Shown here: piece by piece, positions 1-5,304 of the stretch | Numbering within the stretch: the first letter of the stretch is position 1 | Layout: each line of letters begins with the position of its first letter | Assembly: GCA_929200485.1 (NCBI GenBank) | Contig: CAKMZU010000059.1 | Coordinates: 4,342-9,761, forward strand | DNA: 5,420 nt | DNA from: an uncultured Gammaproteobacteria bacterium | Lineage (GTDB): Bacteria > Pseudomonadota > Gammaproteobacteria > Pseudomonadales > DT-91 | Reading direction: 5' to 3' | Notes under the pieces: generated by a model | What the model saw: the letters and a program-made list of their open reading frames with translations, nothing else | Database searches by the model: none | What the model was told of the DNA's origin: nothing | Program-made: the position numbers and the translations under genes

Positions 1-615
1 TTTAAGTGCTTCGTCTGCATTTTGTTTTAATTGGGAAGTTTTGCCCCCTCTGATTGCTTCATCTGCGGTAATCAAGAGCGAGCAATTCGCATCAATAATC
101 CGCTCTTTGAGTGATTTTGAAGAGAAACCTGCAAAGACAACGCAGTGCACCGCACCAATCCTTGCACAGGCAAGCATTGCAATAATGGCTTCAGGGATCA
201 TTGGCAAATAAATACAGACGCGATCGCCTTTATTTATCCCTCGAGCAGTCAATGCGTTGGCGAGTTGGCAAACTTTTATATGTAATTGTTTAAATGAAAT
301 GGCTTCTTGGTGTGAGCCATCGTCATTTTCGAATAATAGTGCTGTTTTATCGGCGTTATTTTTCAGATGTCGATCAACACAGTTATAGCAGGCATTTAAG
401 GTTGCCCCTGAGAACCATTCAACGGATTGATGTTGTGTATCTTTTTTAAACACGGCGTCCCAAGGTGATTCCCAGTCTAAAAAGCTTAATGCTTTTTCTG
501 CCCAAAAATCTTCAGGGTGTTTTATCGACTGCTGGTATTCGTGTAAATACTGAGCGCGAGTGAGATGAGTTCGCGATTTAATATGATCTAAAATAGGATG
601 AGGTGAAATATCCAT
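1..615 (-). CDS. acs: Acetyl-CoA synthetase, N-terminal 205 residues (3' end beyond window)
   Basis: Acs makes acetyl-CoA from acetate, ATP and CoA through acetyl-AMP in the cytoplasm. The visible reading frame aligns along its whole length with the N-terminal third of bacterial Acs. Residues 35-58 carry the ACAS_N pattern (PEDFW ... LDWESPWDAVF). Residues 67-83 match the family signature WFSGATLNACYNCVDRH. Residues 129-142 read KGDRVCIYLPMIPE, 152-165 read RIGAVHCVVFAGFS, and 183-192 read TADEAIRGGK. These fit Acs better than the related propionyl-CoA synthetase PrpE. The full enzyme is usually about 650 residues, so the P-loop, the adenylation core and the C-terminal lysine acetylation site are outside the window. 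The ATG at 613-615 is chosen because an in-frame TAG lies three codons upstream and AGAGG (622-626) sits 6 nt before it. No break is seen. It follows panD after a hairpin, so it probably has its own promoter. Confidence 0.95.
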   Translation of the reverse strand, partial: MDISPHPILDHIKSRTHLTRAQYLHEYQQSIKHPEDFWAEKALSFLDWESPWDAVFKKDTQHQSVEWFSGATLNACYNCVDRHLKNNADKTALLFENDDGSHQEAISFKQLHIKVCQLANALTARGINKGDRVCIYLPMIPEAIIAMLACARIGAVHCVVFAGFSSKSLKERIIDANCSLLITADEAIRGGKTSQLKQNADEALK

Positions 616-651
616 AGTAAGCCTCTACGATTTTATAAAGAAACCTAAAAG

Positions 652-680
652 ACTTTAGAGAGCTGCGCTATGAAAGTAAA
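652..680 (-). promoter_or_regulatory. Candidate sigma70 promoter for acs
   Basis: On the minus strand TTTACT (675-680) and TAAAGT (652-657) are 17 nt apart, each matching four of six consensus bases. They lie downstream of the panD hairpin and 37 nt before the acs start. A TATAAA box at 632-637 is an alternative -10 but lacks a recognisable -35. The call is weak because such matches are common in AT-rich DNA. Confidence 0.2.
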
Positions 681-695
681 GGCTATGAATTAATA

Positions 696-727
696 ATGGC
701 TTAACTTAATGGCTGAAGTTAAGCCAT
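696..727 (-). terminator. Perfect 12-bp hairpin just after panD, probable terminator
   Basis: The arms ATGGCTTAACTT (696-707) and AAGTTAAGCCAT (716-727) are exact reverse complements around an 8-nt loop. On the minus strand the stem starts four nt after the panD stop codon and is followed by TATTAATT, which is AT-rich but not a clean U-tract. The placement argues for a 3'-end or RNA-stability hairpin that separates panD from acs. The short, interrupted U-tract makes efficient intrinsic termination uncertain. Confidence 0.5.
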
Positions 728-731
728 CGGA

Positions 732-1112
732 TTAAGCGACCTGAACAGGTATAGTGTCGTTAGTGTGACTTACGCTGTTTTCTGGGGTCATGTAGACGAG
801 TTTAGGCTTAAAGTTCGCTAATTCTGCTTCTTCATATTCAGAGTATGCGCAAATAATCACTCGGTCACCGACATTGGCCAGGTGAGCTGCTGCGCCATTG
901 ACAGAGATAATGCCAGAACCTTCTTCGCCGCGAATAGCATAAGTGGTGAAGCGCTCGCCGTTTGCGATATTGTAAATCTGGATTTGTTCGAATTCACGAA
1001 TACCTGCAAGATCCAATAGGTCACCATCAATGCTGCATGAACCTTCATATTCAAGGACAGCATGCGTGACTCTTGCCTGGTGTAGCTTTGCTTTCAGCAT
1101 AATGCTTTTCAT
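732..1112 (-). CDS. panD: Aspartate 1-decarboxylase proenzyme
   Basis: PanD is a cytoplasmic pyruvoyl-dependent enzyme that decarboxylates L-aspartate to beta-alanine, the amine half of pantothenate. The 126-residue length is normal for the family. The self-cleavage site is present as Gly24-Ser25 in YEGSCSIDG; Ser25 becomes the pyruvoyl group of the alpha chain. Other residues known from E. coli PanD are in register: Lys9, Arg54, Thr57 and Tyr58 (GERFTTYAI), and Asn72 in the SVNGAAAH motif. The C-terminus IPVQVA is that of gammaproteobacterial PanD. The start is supported by AGGAGA (1118-1123) five nt upstream of the ATG. It lies 162 bp downstream of panC on the same strand, and a good promoter candidate in that gap suggests it can be transcribed on its own. 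I see no damage. Confidence 0.97.
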   Translation of the reverse strand: MKSIMLKAKLHQARVTHAVLEYEGSCSIDGDLLDLAGIREFEQIQIYNIANGERFTTYAIRGEEGSGIISVNGAAAHLANVGDRVIICAYSEYEEAELANFKPKLVYMTPENSVSHTNDTIPVQVA

Positions 1113-1117
1113 ATTGA

Positions 1118-1154
1118 TCTCCTAATATTGGTCTCTCGCTCTTCGAAGAGGAGA
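1118..1154 (-). promoter_or_regulatory. panD Shine-Dalgarno with a complementary leader segment
   Basis: The strong panD ribosome binding site AGGAGA (minus strand of 1118-1123) has an exact 6-nt complement, TCTCCT (minus strand of 1149-1154), 25 nt upstream in the same leader. Pairing would hide the Shine-Dalgarno. The 12-bp palindrome CTCTTCGAAGAG (1139-1150) overlaps this upstream segment by two bases, so the two foldings partly compete. The complementarity is directly seen; a regulatory role is speculation. Confidence 0.25.
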
Positions 1155-1165
1155 ACAGCAACCTT

Positions 1166-1194
1166 CTGCCTAACTTTTCAGCAGTGTTAAGCAG
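1166..1194 (-). promoter_or_regulatory. Hairpin at the predicted 5' end of the panD transcript
   Basis: The segments at 1166-1174 and 1186-1194 form a 9-bp stem (minus-strand CTGCTTAAC with GTTAGGCAG, one G-T wobble) around an 11-nt loop. It starts about where transcription from the 1201-1229 promoter would begin, which would place it at the very 5' end of the panD mRNA. Such a structure could protect the message, but no known riboswitch is recognised here. Confidence 0.3.
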
Positions 1195-1200
1195 GGGGCG

Positions 1201-1229
1201 ATTATGCCCGAAAATTATGGGTACATCAA
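1201..1229 (-). promoter_or_regulatory. Candidate sigma70 promoter for panD
   Basis: Reading the minus strand, TTGATG (1224-1229) and CATAAT (1201-1206) are separated by exactly 17 nt. They match the -35 consensus at four of six bases and the -10 consensus at five of six. This is the best promoter-like pair I found in the window. It lies in the panC-panD gap and points at panD. Transcription would start near 1194, giving a leader of about 80 nt. Confidence 0.5.
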
Positions 1230-1267
1230 TTAACAGGAATGGATGGCTTTGCACGTTCCTGTTAATT
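1228..1267 (-). repeat. Perfect 12-bp inverted repeat between panC and panD
   Basis: AATTAACAGGAA (1228-1239) and TTCCTGTTAATT (1256-1267) are exact reverse complements around a 16-nt spacer. The dyad begins seven nt after the panC stop and its far arm runs directly into the -35 box of the panD promoter candidate. As RNA it could be a 3' hairpin for panC, but no U-tract follows (GATGTACCC), which argues against a classic intrinsic terminator. As DNA its position would suit an operator or activator site for panD. Either reading is inference. Confidence 0.4.
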
Positions 1268-1274
1268 AGTGTGC

Positions 1275-2123
1275 TTACTTCAATGACAATTCGATATTGT
1301 CGATTAATCGTGTTTTGCCTAGCATCGCAGCCGCTAGAATGACTAGCTCTTTATCGCTACTTGTTGCAGGCTCCAGGGATTTGCTGTTACATACATTCAG
1401 GTAATCAACAACAAACCCCTTATTGTTCAGTGCGTCAATAGCATCCGTTTCAGCTTTTTCATATTCAACGCCTTCAAGAATCTTCTCTTTCATGGCCAGC
1501 AGCGTTTGATGCAAAGTCGGCGCAATCATTCTCTCATCAGACGATAAATAATTATTTCGTGAACTCATTGCCAGCCCATCATCTTCACGAACAATGGGGA
1601 TGCCGACGACCTTTGTCGATATGCACAGGTCCTCTACCATTTTTCGAATCACCGCCAGTTGTTGAAAATCCTTTTCACCGAAAATGCTTATGTCAGCCTG
1701 AACGATATTAAAAAGTTTGGCAACAATGGTTGTTATGCCACCGAAAAACTGGGGACGACTGGCACCACAATGCCTGTCACCGAGCTTTGGTACACTCACT
1801 TTAGAATGCACTTCTTTACCTTCGGGGTACATGATTTCATCCGTTGGGACAAAAACATGCGCTGCACCCAATTCCTTAAGTGCAAACAGGTCATCATCTA
1901 ATGTTCTAGGGTAAGTCGATAAGTCTTCATTCGCCCCAAACTGTAATGGATTAACGTAAATGCTAACAATGACGCTATCTGCAAGAGACAATCCTTTTTT
2001 TACCAAATCCAGATGGCCTTGATGAAGATTTCCCATGGTCGGGACAAAGGCGGTTGTTTTTCCTGCTTTTTTGATTGTTAATAAATCACTTTGCAGTGAT
2101 TCAATGGTGTGATGAACCTTCAT
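1275..2123 (-). CDS. panC: Pantothenate synthetase (pantoate--beta-alanine ligase)
   Basis: PanC is a cytoplasmic enzyme that condenses pantoate with beta-alanine, using ATP and a pantoyl-adenylate intermediate, to give pantothenate. At 282 residues it has the usual family length. The nucleotide-binding HxGH-type motif is PTMGNLHQGH (28-37, with His34 and His37). The pantoate pocket shows VNPLQF (57-62; Asn58, Gln61). GEKDFQQ (149-155) supplies Lys151 and Gln155, and the KMSKS-like loop is MSSRN (186-190; Ser187, Ser188, Arg189). All active-site residues known from the M. tuberculosis enzyme that I could place are kept. The start gives the normal distance to the first motif, although no good Shine-Dalgarno precedes it. 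Its product partner panD lies directly downstream; panB is not upstream here, where a large unrelated gene sits instead. Confidence 0.97.
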   Translation of the reverse strand: MKVHHTIESLQSDLLTIKKAGKTTAFVPTMGNLHQGHLDLVKKGLSLADSVIVSIYVNPLQFGANEDLSTYPRTLDDDLFALKELGAAHVFVPTDEIMYPEGKEVHSKVSVPKLGDRHCGASRPQFFGGITTIVAKLFNIVQADISIFGEKDFQQLAVIRKMVEDLCISTKVVGIPIVREDDGLAMSSRNNYLSSDERMIAPTLHQTLLAMKEKILEGVEYEKAETDAIDALNNKGFVVDYLNVCNSKSLEPATSSDKELVILAAAMLGKTRLIDNIELSLK

Positions 2124-2165
2124 AGTTGTGATAATTAATCGTTGTTAAATCAAAATTTTATTTTT

Positions 2166-2196
2166 CTATTACCGCAATTTCGCGCGCGGTCGTCAA
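2166..2196 (-). promoter_or_regulatory. Candidate panC promoter with a dyad in the spacer
   Basis: On the minus strand TTGACG (2191-2196, five of six matches to the -35 consensus) is followed after 19 nt by TAATAG (2166-2171, a poor -10). The spacer contains a GC-rich alternating CGCGCGCG run that stands out from its AT-rich surroundings, and its ends form the short inverted repeat ACCGC/GCGGT (2171-2175 and 2186-2190). The spacing is longer than ideal, so this is a weak call. The leader to panC would be about 35 nt and lacks a clear Shine-Dalgarno. Confidence 0.25.
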
Positions 2197-2307
2197 ATTA
2201 AGTTGATCAAATTTCGAGCTTTGCCCTGAATAATCAAACCTAATGCAATAACTACTCAATATGAGCATTCTTGAGCAGGATATTAAGTGCGGCAATAATA
2301 AGAAATT

Positions 2308-2328
2308 GCGCCACTTTGTCAATGGCAC
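2308..2328 (-). terminator. Possible weak terminator of the large RING-containing gene
   Basis: GCGCCA (2308-2313) and TGGCAC (2323-2328) form a 6-bp stem with one G-T wobble and a 9-nt loop. On the minus strand it is followed by AATTTCTTATTATT, a T-rich but interrupted tract. It lies about 94 nt after the stop codon of the large gene. The stem is short, so the call is tentative. Confidence 0.3.
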
Positions 2329-2421
2329 CAATTTAAGTAGGTATCTTGATCATCATGCATTAAGACTATTACTTTGTAATGACACGTTCACAGCGATGTT
2401 AACTTGCTTGATGATTCGATA

Positions 2422-5304
2422 TTAAAATGGAAATTTACTGCCATCTAAAGTGCTTCCTAGTATTGGATTTTTAGGAGTAAACTTCTTTTTATTCTCTGTA
2501 GACTCCGGATCGTCAGCCACAGATAATAGATGTTCCAGCTCGTTTATTGCTTGAGTTGCAGGCGCTTTTTTATTTTCTGGGACAATTTTCTCAGGAATTT
2601 GTCTCAATATTTCAATCAATTCCTGGTCACGGTTTCTTTTTGAAAACGAAAGATAAAAGAGCATTTGACGCCAGGCTTTGGCAATAGCCATAATTTTATG
2701 TAGTTTAACCTTGTAAGAAAGATTATTCATATCAATGCCTTGCTGAATATTTTGCAGGCTTCTCACGTCCGCAACAATTGACTTGGCGCAGTCTACAGCC
2801 ATTTGCCCACCTTTATCTTCTGTTTTTTTCTGCAAGCCAAGATTAATCATATTCGATGCAAGATTGTGCGTTGTAATGATCTGTTGGTTTTCTAATATGC
2901 AGGCGTTACGGGCAGTATGGTCACCTTCTTTGGGCACATTAACCGAACACTCATTCATCAAGCAAAGTCCTAAATCTTTGTATTTTGAGTGATCAAAATC
3001 AGAGTCCAGTCTTAGTTTATCCCTAAGTTTTTTATAATCTAGGCCATAATAACGTGCATAGATTGTATTTGGCATAATTGACGCGGCCTCTCGCGCTGAA
3101 TCCACGAACGATTTAGAAAATTGACCTTCGAAAATGTCAAAAGCAAGCTCTTTGGTTAAGGGGTAGGTTAAATCGGCCTCTTTGTTGGTATCGTAGAGCG
3201 CACTTACAAATTTGTTTGGGAGCGTGGTCTGTGGGAACTTATTCTGTGCAAAGTTAACCAAGCTCTCAGTTCCAGAGATAATGTACATCGGGTCGAGATT
3301 TGATAGGGGAACTGGTATAGCCTGCTTTAGTTTATTAATCCATGGCACTTCTTCTGCTTTGATTTGATTTTCTAAATTCAATAATAGGAGGGAGCGCCTT
3401 TTTGAAAAAGCCTTTTTTGTATTGATATATAAGGCACCGATACTTGTATCTCCTAGATATTTCCATCGAATACTGTCTAATAATTCATGGGATATCTCTC
3501 CTACTTGTTCCAGTGAGCTGAGAGTTCCCTCATTGATATGTTCTTCTAAGTCGAATTGTATTAATGGTTTTAATTTGCGACGAAATGACCTTTCCATTTT
3601 TGGAGGAAGGGATGACAATCCAGAGAAAAATTCTTCTTCAACTATATCTTTATGCAGCGAAGCGTCTCTAGGCATCGTCCTCAGCTTACCAATCGCACTA
3701 TTTAACATCTCTTTATACTTGGAGTGATTTGATGGAGAGGTTGAATTGTTTGGAGGGCTTGAGATATTTTGGTTTTTTTTCTCAATAGCGTTGACGAAAC
3801 CTTCTATTTTGGATCGAGAATTATTTAAATCCAACGGCTGGATGTGAATTTCCTCTTTTAAATATTTGAGGTACCCTTTTAGAAAAGCAATCAAGAACCC
3901 GTTCATTCCGGATCTTTTTTTAGCTAGTTTATTTTTTTTCTGTTCTTCATTTAATTCCGGGATGTCTTTGAGGTTCGTAATCGCTTCTTCTAATTGATCG
4001 ATATATGAGTATCTGTTCGAAGAGTTGATCTCATCAGGTGCTATTATGTTGGTATTAGGAGTGCTGGACCATTTGCGTGTAGAGTCTAAAAAGTCAAGGG
4101 CACCTCTATTTTTCTTATTAATTTTTTCGATGTCTTCCATTAATTGTTTCTTTTGAGGAGGTGGTGTTATTTTTTCCTGATCTTTCATTGTTATATAACC
4201 CTGACGTTCCTCAAGCTTATCGAGAACAGCGCCTGTGGATGATATGCTAAAGCTGTGGTTAGCCTCTGTAATTGGATCATCTATAATCTCAGGGAAGAAT
4301 CTTATTTCAGTCATCCATGGCTTTATCTCCGTCATTATATCAATTGCTGCTTCTTTATTTAGCAATAAAATACTGGGTATGGCTGCTTCTTCGGCGCAGG
4401 TGATTTTGTATTTTTTTGTATTAATAGCGTCTAGCAGCGTATTTATCCCTTCGTCACTGGTGAGAAAATATTCGTTGATTTTACAGCGAATTTGTTCGGG
4501 GGGCGCATTGGGAATTTCAGAGCCTATCTTGTCCCATATTGATTTTTCAAATGGTGTTAAATCACCACCAGCTAGATACTCGTTTGTTGCAAATCCACCT
4601 TTCAGCACTTTTGGCGTTATCCATAGAGGTGTGTTTTTGTAGGGTTGGCGGCTGCCAATGTCTACTTTCCCATCGTTGATATAGGCTGAAAGTTTTGTGA
4701 AAAGACCTGTTTTGTATGTATTGTGTTGTGCCTCTGATTTGTGGAGTAAACCTTTGATATACTCGATGTTAATTTGATGGTTTGGTTTACTTAACGGCGG
4801 AGGAGTGTCCGGATGTAGGTTATGTCTTCGAAACTTTTGAATTAAGCCGAGATTTTCTTCTTTTTCGTGAATTTTTCTCTTTCTCGGTCGTTTTGGCGTT
4901 GAGAAGCCAATGCCCTCGACTTGCAAGTTTTTGCAGAGTCGTTCATGGCACGTTTTATCTTGGTATAGACCTTGCCACTGGCATTCATTGCATTGAAATT
5001 TGATATGGTCAATGCTGCTTTTAAGCCTATTTTTTGCTTGGGTGTGCTCTTCATTCTCACTTGGCGACATGGGGCATTCATGGCAGCTAATCCCTTCATC
5101 TACACAATTTGAGCAGATTCCATGCACTGGCTCGTTGCATGTTAAAGTATCACCTATATAAGTTTTACAGTAATTACAAGCGCTCGCGATTGTTCTATCA
5201 AGATCAGAAAGAATTTCGTGACTGGATGAAACATCAGGGAAGTTAACAGCTATTGAAGGCAATTGGGTGAGGAGTAAAACAAAGAAGAAGCAAACTCTGT
5301 ACAT
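2422..5304 (-). CDS. Large putative secreted protein with SIAH/TRAF-like RING and zinc finger; function unknown
   Basis: I do not recognise the family of this 960-residue protein. Visible parts, numbered from the ATG at 5304, are as follows. Residues 1-19 look like a Sec signal peptide (MYRVCFFFVLLLTQ core, SIA before the cut). Residues 43-77 form a C3HC4 RING with ligands C43, C46, C56, H61, C64, C67, C74 and C77. Residues 105-124 form a CxxC-x11-H-x3-C finger. KRPRKRK (138-144) resembles a nuclear localisation signal. The rest is mostly helical and lysine-rich with proline/serine linkers (near 168-174 and 513-528), weak helix repeats from 252 to about 715, and four clustered cysteines (781-839). 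RING domains usually recruit a ubiquitin-charged E2, so a host-directed ubiquitin ligase effector is the leading inference. A structural zinc-binding adaptor is the alternative. A TTG at 5325 would add seven residues; the ATG is preferred because it gives a cleaner signal peptide, though neither start has a good Shine-Dalgarno. Confidence 0.85.
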   Translation of the reverse strand: MYRVCFFFVLLLTQLPSIAVNFPDVSSSHEILSDLDRTIASACNYCKTYIGDTLTCNEPVHGICSNCVDEGISCHECPMSPSENEEHTQAKNRLKSSIDHIKFQCNECQWQGLYQDKTCHERLCKNLQVEGIGFSTPKRPRKRKIHEKEENLGLIQKFRRHNLHPDTPPPLSKPNHQINIEYIKGLLHKSEAQHNTYKTGLFTKLSAYINDGKVDIGSRQPYKNTPLWITPKVLKGGFATNEYLAGGDLTPFEKSIWDKIGSEIPNAPPEQIRCKINEYFLTSDEGINTLLDAINTKKYKITCAEEAAIPSILLLNKEAAIDIMTEIKPWMTEIRFFPEIIDDPITEANHSFSISSTGAVLDKLEERQGYITMKDQEKITPPPQKKQLMEDIEKINKKNRGALDFLDSTRKWSSTPNTNIIAPDEINSSNRYSYIDQLEEAITNLKDIPELNEEQKKNKLAKKRSGMNGFLIAFLKGYLKYLKEEIHIQPLDLNNSRSKIEGFVNAIEKKNQNISSPPNNSTSPSNHSKYKEMLNSAIGKLRTMPRDASLHKDIVEEEFFSGLSSLPPKMERSFRRKLKPLIQFDLEEHINEGTLSSLEQVGEISHELLDSIRWKYLGDTSIGALYINTKKAFSKRRSLLLLNLENQIKAEEVPWINKLKQAIPVPLSNLDPMYIISGTESLVNFAQNKFPQTTLPNKFVSALYDTNKEADLTYPLTKELAFDIFEGQFSKSFVDSAREAASIMPNTIYARYYGLDYKKLRDKLRLDSDFDHSKYKDLGLCLMNECSVNVPKEGDHTARNACILENQQIITTHNLASNMINLGLQKKTEDKGGQMAVDCAKSIVADVRSLQNIQQGIDMNNLSYKVKLHKIMAIAKAWRQMLFYLSFSKRNRDQELIEILRQIPEKIVPENKKAPATQAINELEHLLSVADDPESTENKKKFTPKNPILGSTLDGSKFPF
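4873..4893 (-). other. Basic NLS-like patch
   Basis: Residues 138-144 read KRPRKRK, preceded by proline (PKRPRKRK) and followed by IHEKEE. This fits the classical monopartite nuclear localisation pattern K-[KR]-x-[KR] and sits in a polar, probably exposed linker right after the zinc fingers. Basic patches also occur by chance in lysine-rich proteins, so the role is inferred. Confidence 0.4.
4933..4992 (-). other. TRAF/SIAH-type zinc finger
   Basis: Residues 105-124 carry C105-x2-C108-x11-H120-x3-C124. The x11-H-x3-C half is the spacing of the first zinc finger after the RING in SIAH1, and TRAF-type fingers use the same C-x(2-6)-C-x11-H-x3-C layout. Only one such finger is seen, whereas SIAH has two. 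An extra Cys119 just before the histidine could be an alternative ligand. Confidence 0.65.
5074..5178 (-). other. C3HC4 RING finger domain, SIAH-like spacing
   Basis: Ligand spacing is C-x2-C-x9-C-x4-H-x2-C-x2-C-x6-C-x2-C (residues 43-77). From memory, human SIAH1 reads C-x2-C-x10-C-x3-H-x2-C-x2-C-x6-C-x2-C, so the two have the same total length. They differ only by a one-residue shift of the third cysteine and share CSNC at ligands five and six. The x4 between the third cysteine and the histidine is slightly outside the usual RING range of 1-3. A Pro follows the last cysteine. Confidence 0.75.
5248..5304 (-). other. Predicted Sec signal peptide (or N-terminal membrane anchor) of the large protein
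   Basis: Residues 1-19 comprise a short n-region with one arginine (MYR), a hydrophobic core VCFFFVLLL, and a polar end TQLPSIA. Ser at -3 and Ala at -1 fit the signal peptidase I rule, so cleavage between Ala19 and Val20 is plausible. No lipobox cysteine follows. If uncleaved, the same stretch could act as a membrane anchor. Confidence 0.65.

Larger units (their letters stand above)
2124..2421. other. 298-bp intergenic region between the large gene and panC
   Basis: No gene is supported in this gap. It holds a weak hairpin that may end the large gene (2308-2328) and a weak panC promoter candidate (2166-2196). A 54-codon plus-strand open frame (2261-2425) has no Shine-Dalgarno and no recognised product. 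I found no remnant of panB on either strand and no tRNA-like or IS-like ends. Confidence 0.6.

Noticed and set aside
857..1254. Minus-strand frames in another phase within panD and its leader
   Set aside because: The in-phase PanD product keeps all catalytic residues; the alternatives resemble nothing and lack ribosome binding sites.
1659..1914. Two overlapping plus-strand open frames inside panC
   Set aside because: They lie antisense to the conserved catalytic region of PanC, so they are by-products of its coding sequence.
2422..2520. C-terminal Dot/Icm type IV secretion signal
   Set aside because: The tail has some acidic residues (DDPESTEN) and ends in SKFPF, but the acidic stretch is further from the end than the typical E-block, so the match is not convincing by eye.
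2783..4642. Several plus-strand open frames of 69-135 codons opposite the large gene
   Set aside because: They overlap a continuous 960-codon frame with clear domain motifs, have no recognisable products, and look like antisense shadows.
4842..5099. 85-codon minus-strand frame in another phase across the RING and zinc finger region
   Set aside because: The overlapping main frame has ordered zinc ligands; this one has no features and starts inside the RING coding region.
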